Shown here piece by piece: positions 5,469 through 5,482 of a stretch of 5,482 nt of DNA; the stretch's first letter is position 1; each line of letters begins with the position of its first letter. The position numbers and the translations under genes are program-made. This stretch comes from Bacillota bacterium. Its GTDB lineage: Bacteria; Bacillota; Limnochordia; Darwinibacteriales; Darwinibacteriaceae. Location of the stretch: NCBI GenBank assembly GCA_012799535.1, contig JAAZLB010000266.1:1-5482 (forward strand), read 5' to 3'. The notes under the pieces are model-generated. The model had not been told where the DNA came from. It ran no database searches and saw only the letters and a program-made list of their open reading frames with translations.

Positions 5469-5482
5469 GGTATTCCTCCTTG

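Overview
The window looks like chromosomal DNA from a Bacillota (Firmicutes-type) bacterium. It has moderately low GC, strong AGGAGG-type ribosome binding sites before almost every gene, tightly packed co-directional genes, and protein sequences of clostridial/bacillar character. All supported genes lie on the minus strand, so transcription runs from high to low coordinates. There is no sign of mobile elements, CRISPR arrays, tRNA or rRNA.

Upstream unit (5482 to about 3976): a possible 21-codon ORF, or the tail of an upstream gene, overlaps the start of a divergent phosphofructokinase (4390-5406). Eleven bases later comes a small Spx/ArsC-family redox protein (4022-4378). Its reading frame is interrupted by one TGA, exactly where the family has the first Cys of its CxxC motif. 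A two-helix hairpin begins 4 nt after that TGA, with its apical loop 18 nt downstream, which fits a bacterial SECIS element. I read this gene as a selenoprotein with a U-x-x-C active site, and this is the main discovery of the window. A conventional gene caller would truncate it to about 76 residues starting at an internal TTG. A hairpin followed by TTTT ends the unit.

Downstream unit (3843 to 8): a complete binding-protein-dependent ABC importer of the Fbp/Afu/Phn type, consisting of a secreted solute-binding protein, a fused two-domain permease and an ATPase with a C-terminal TOBE-like domain. A 9-bp hairpin lies between the binding-protein and permease genes, and an imperfect 7-1-7 dyad lies upstream of the binding protein. 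Databases would probably call the system an iron(III) transporter. However, the binding protein lacks the tandem-tyrosine iron site and has a His-Asp pair and a downstream Glu, so a phosphorylated sugar or organophosphonate is at least as plausible. If the ligand is a sugar phosphate, a sugar-phosphate kinase directly upstream would make functional sense, but this is inference.

The selenoprotein implies that the organism carries the SelA/SelB/SelC/SelD machinery elsewhere. None of it is in this window.
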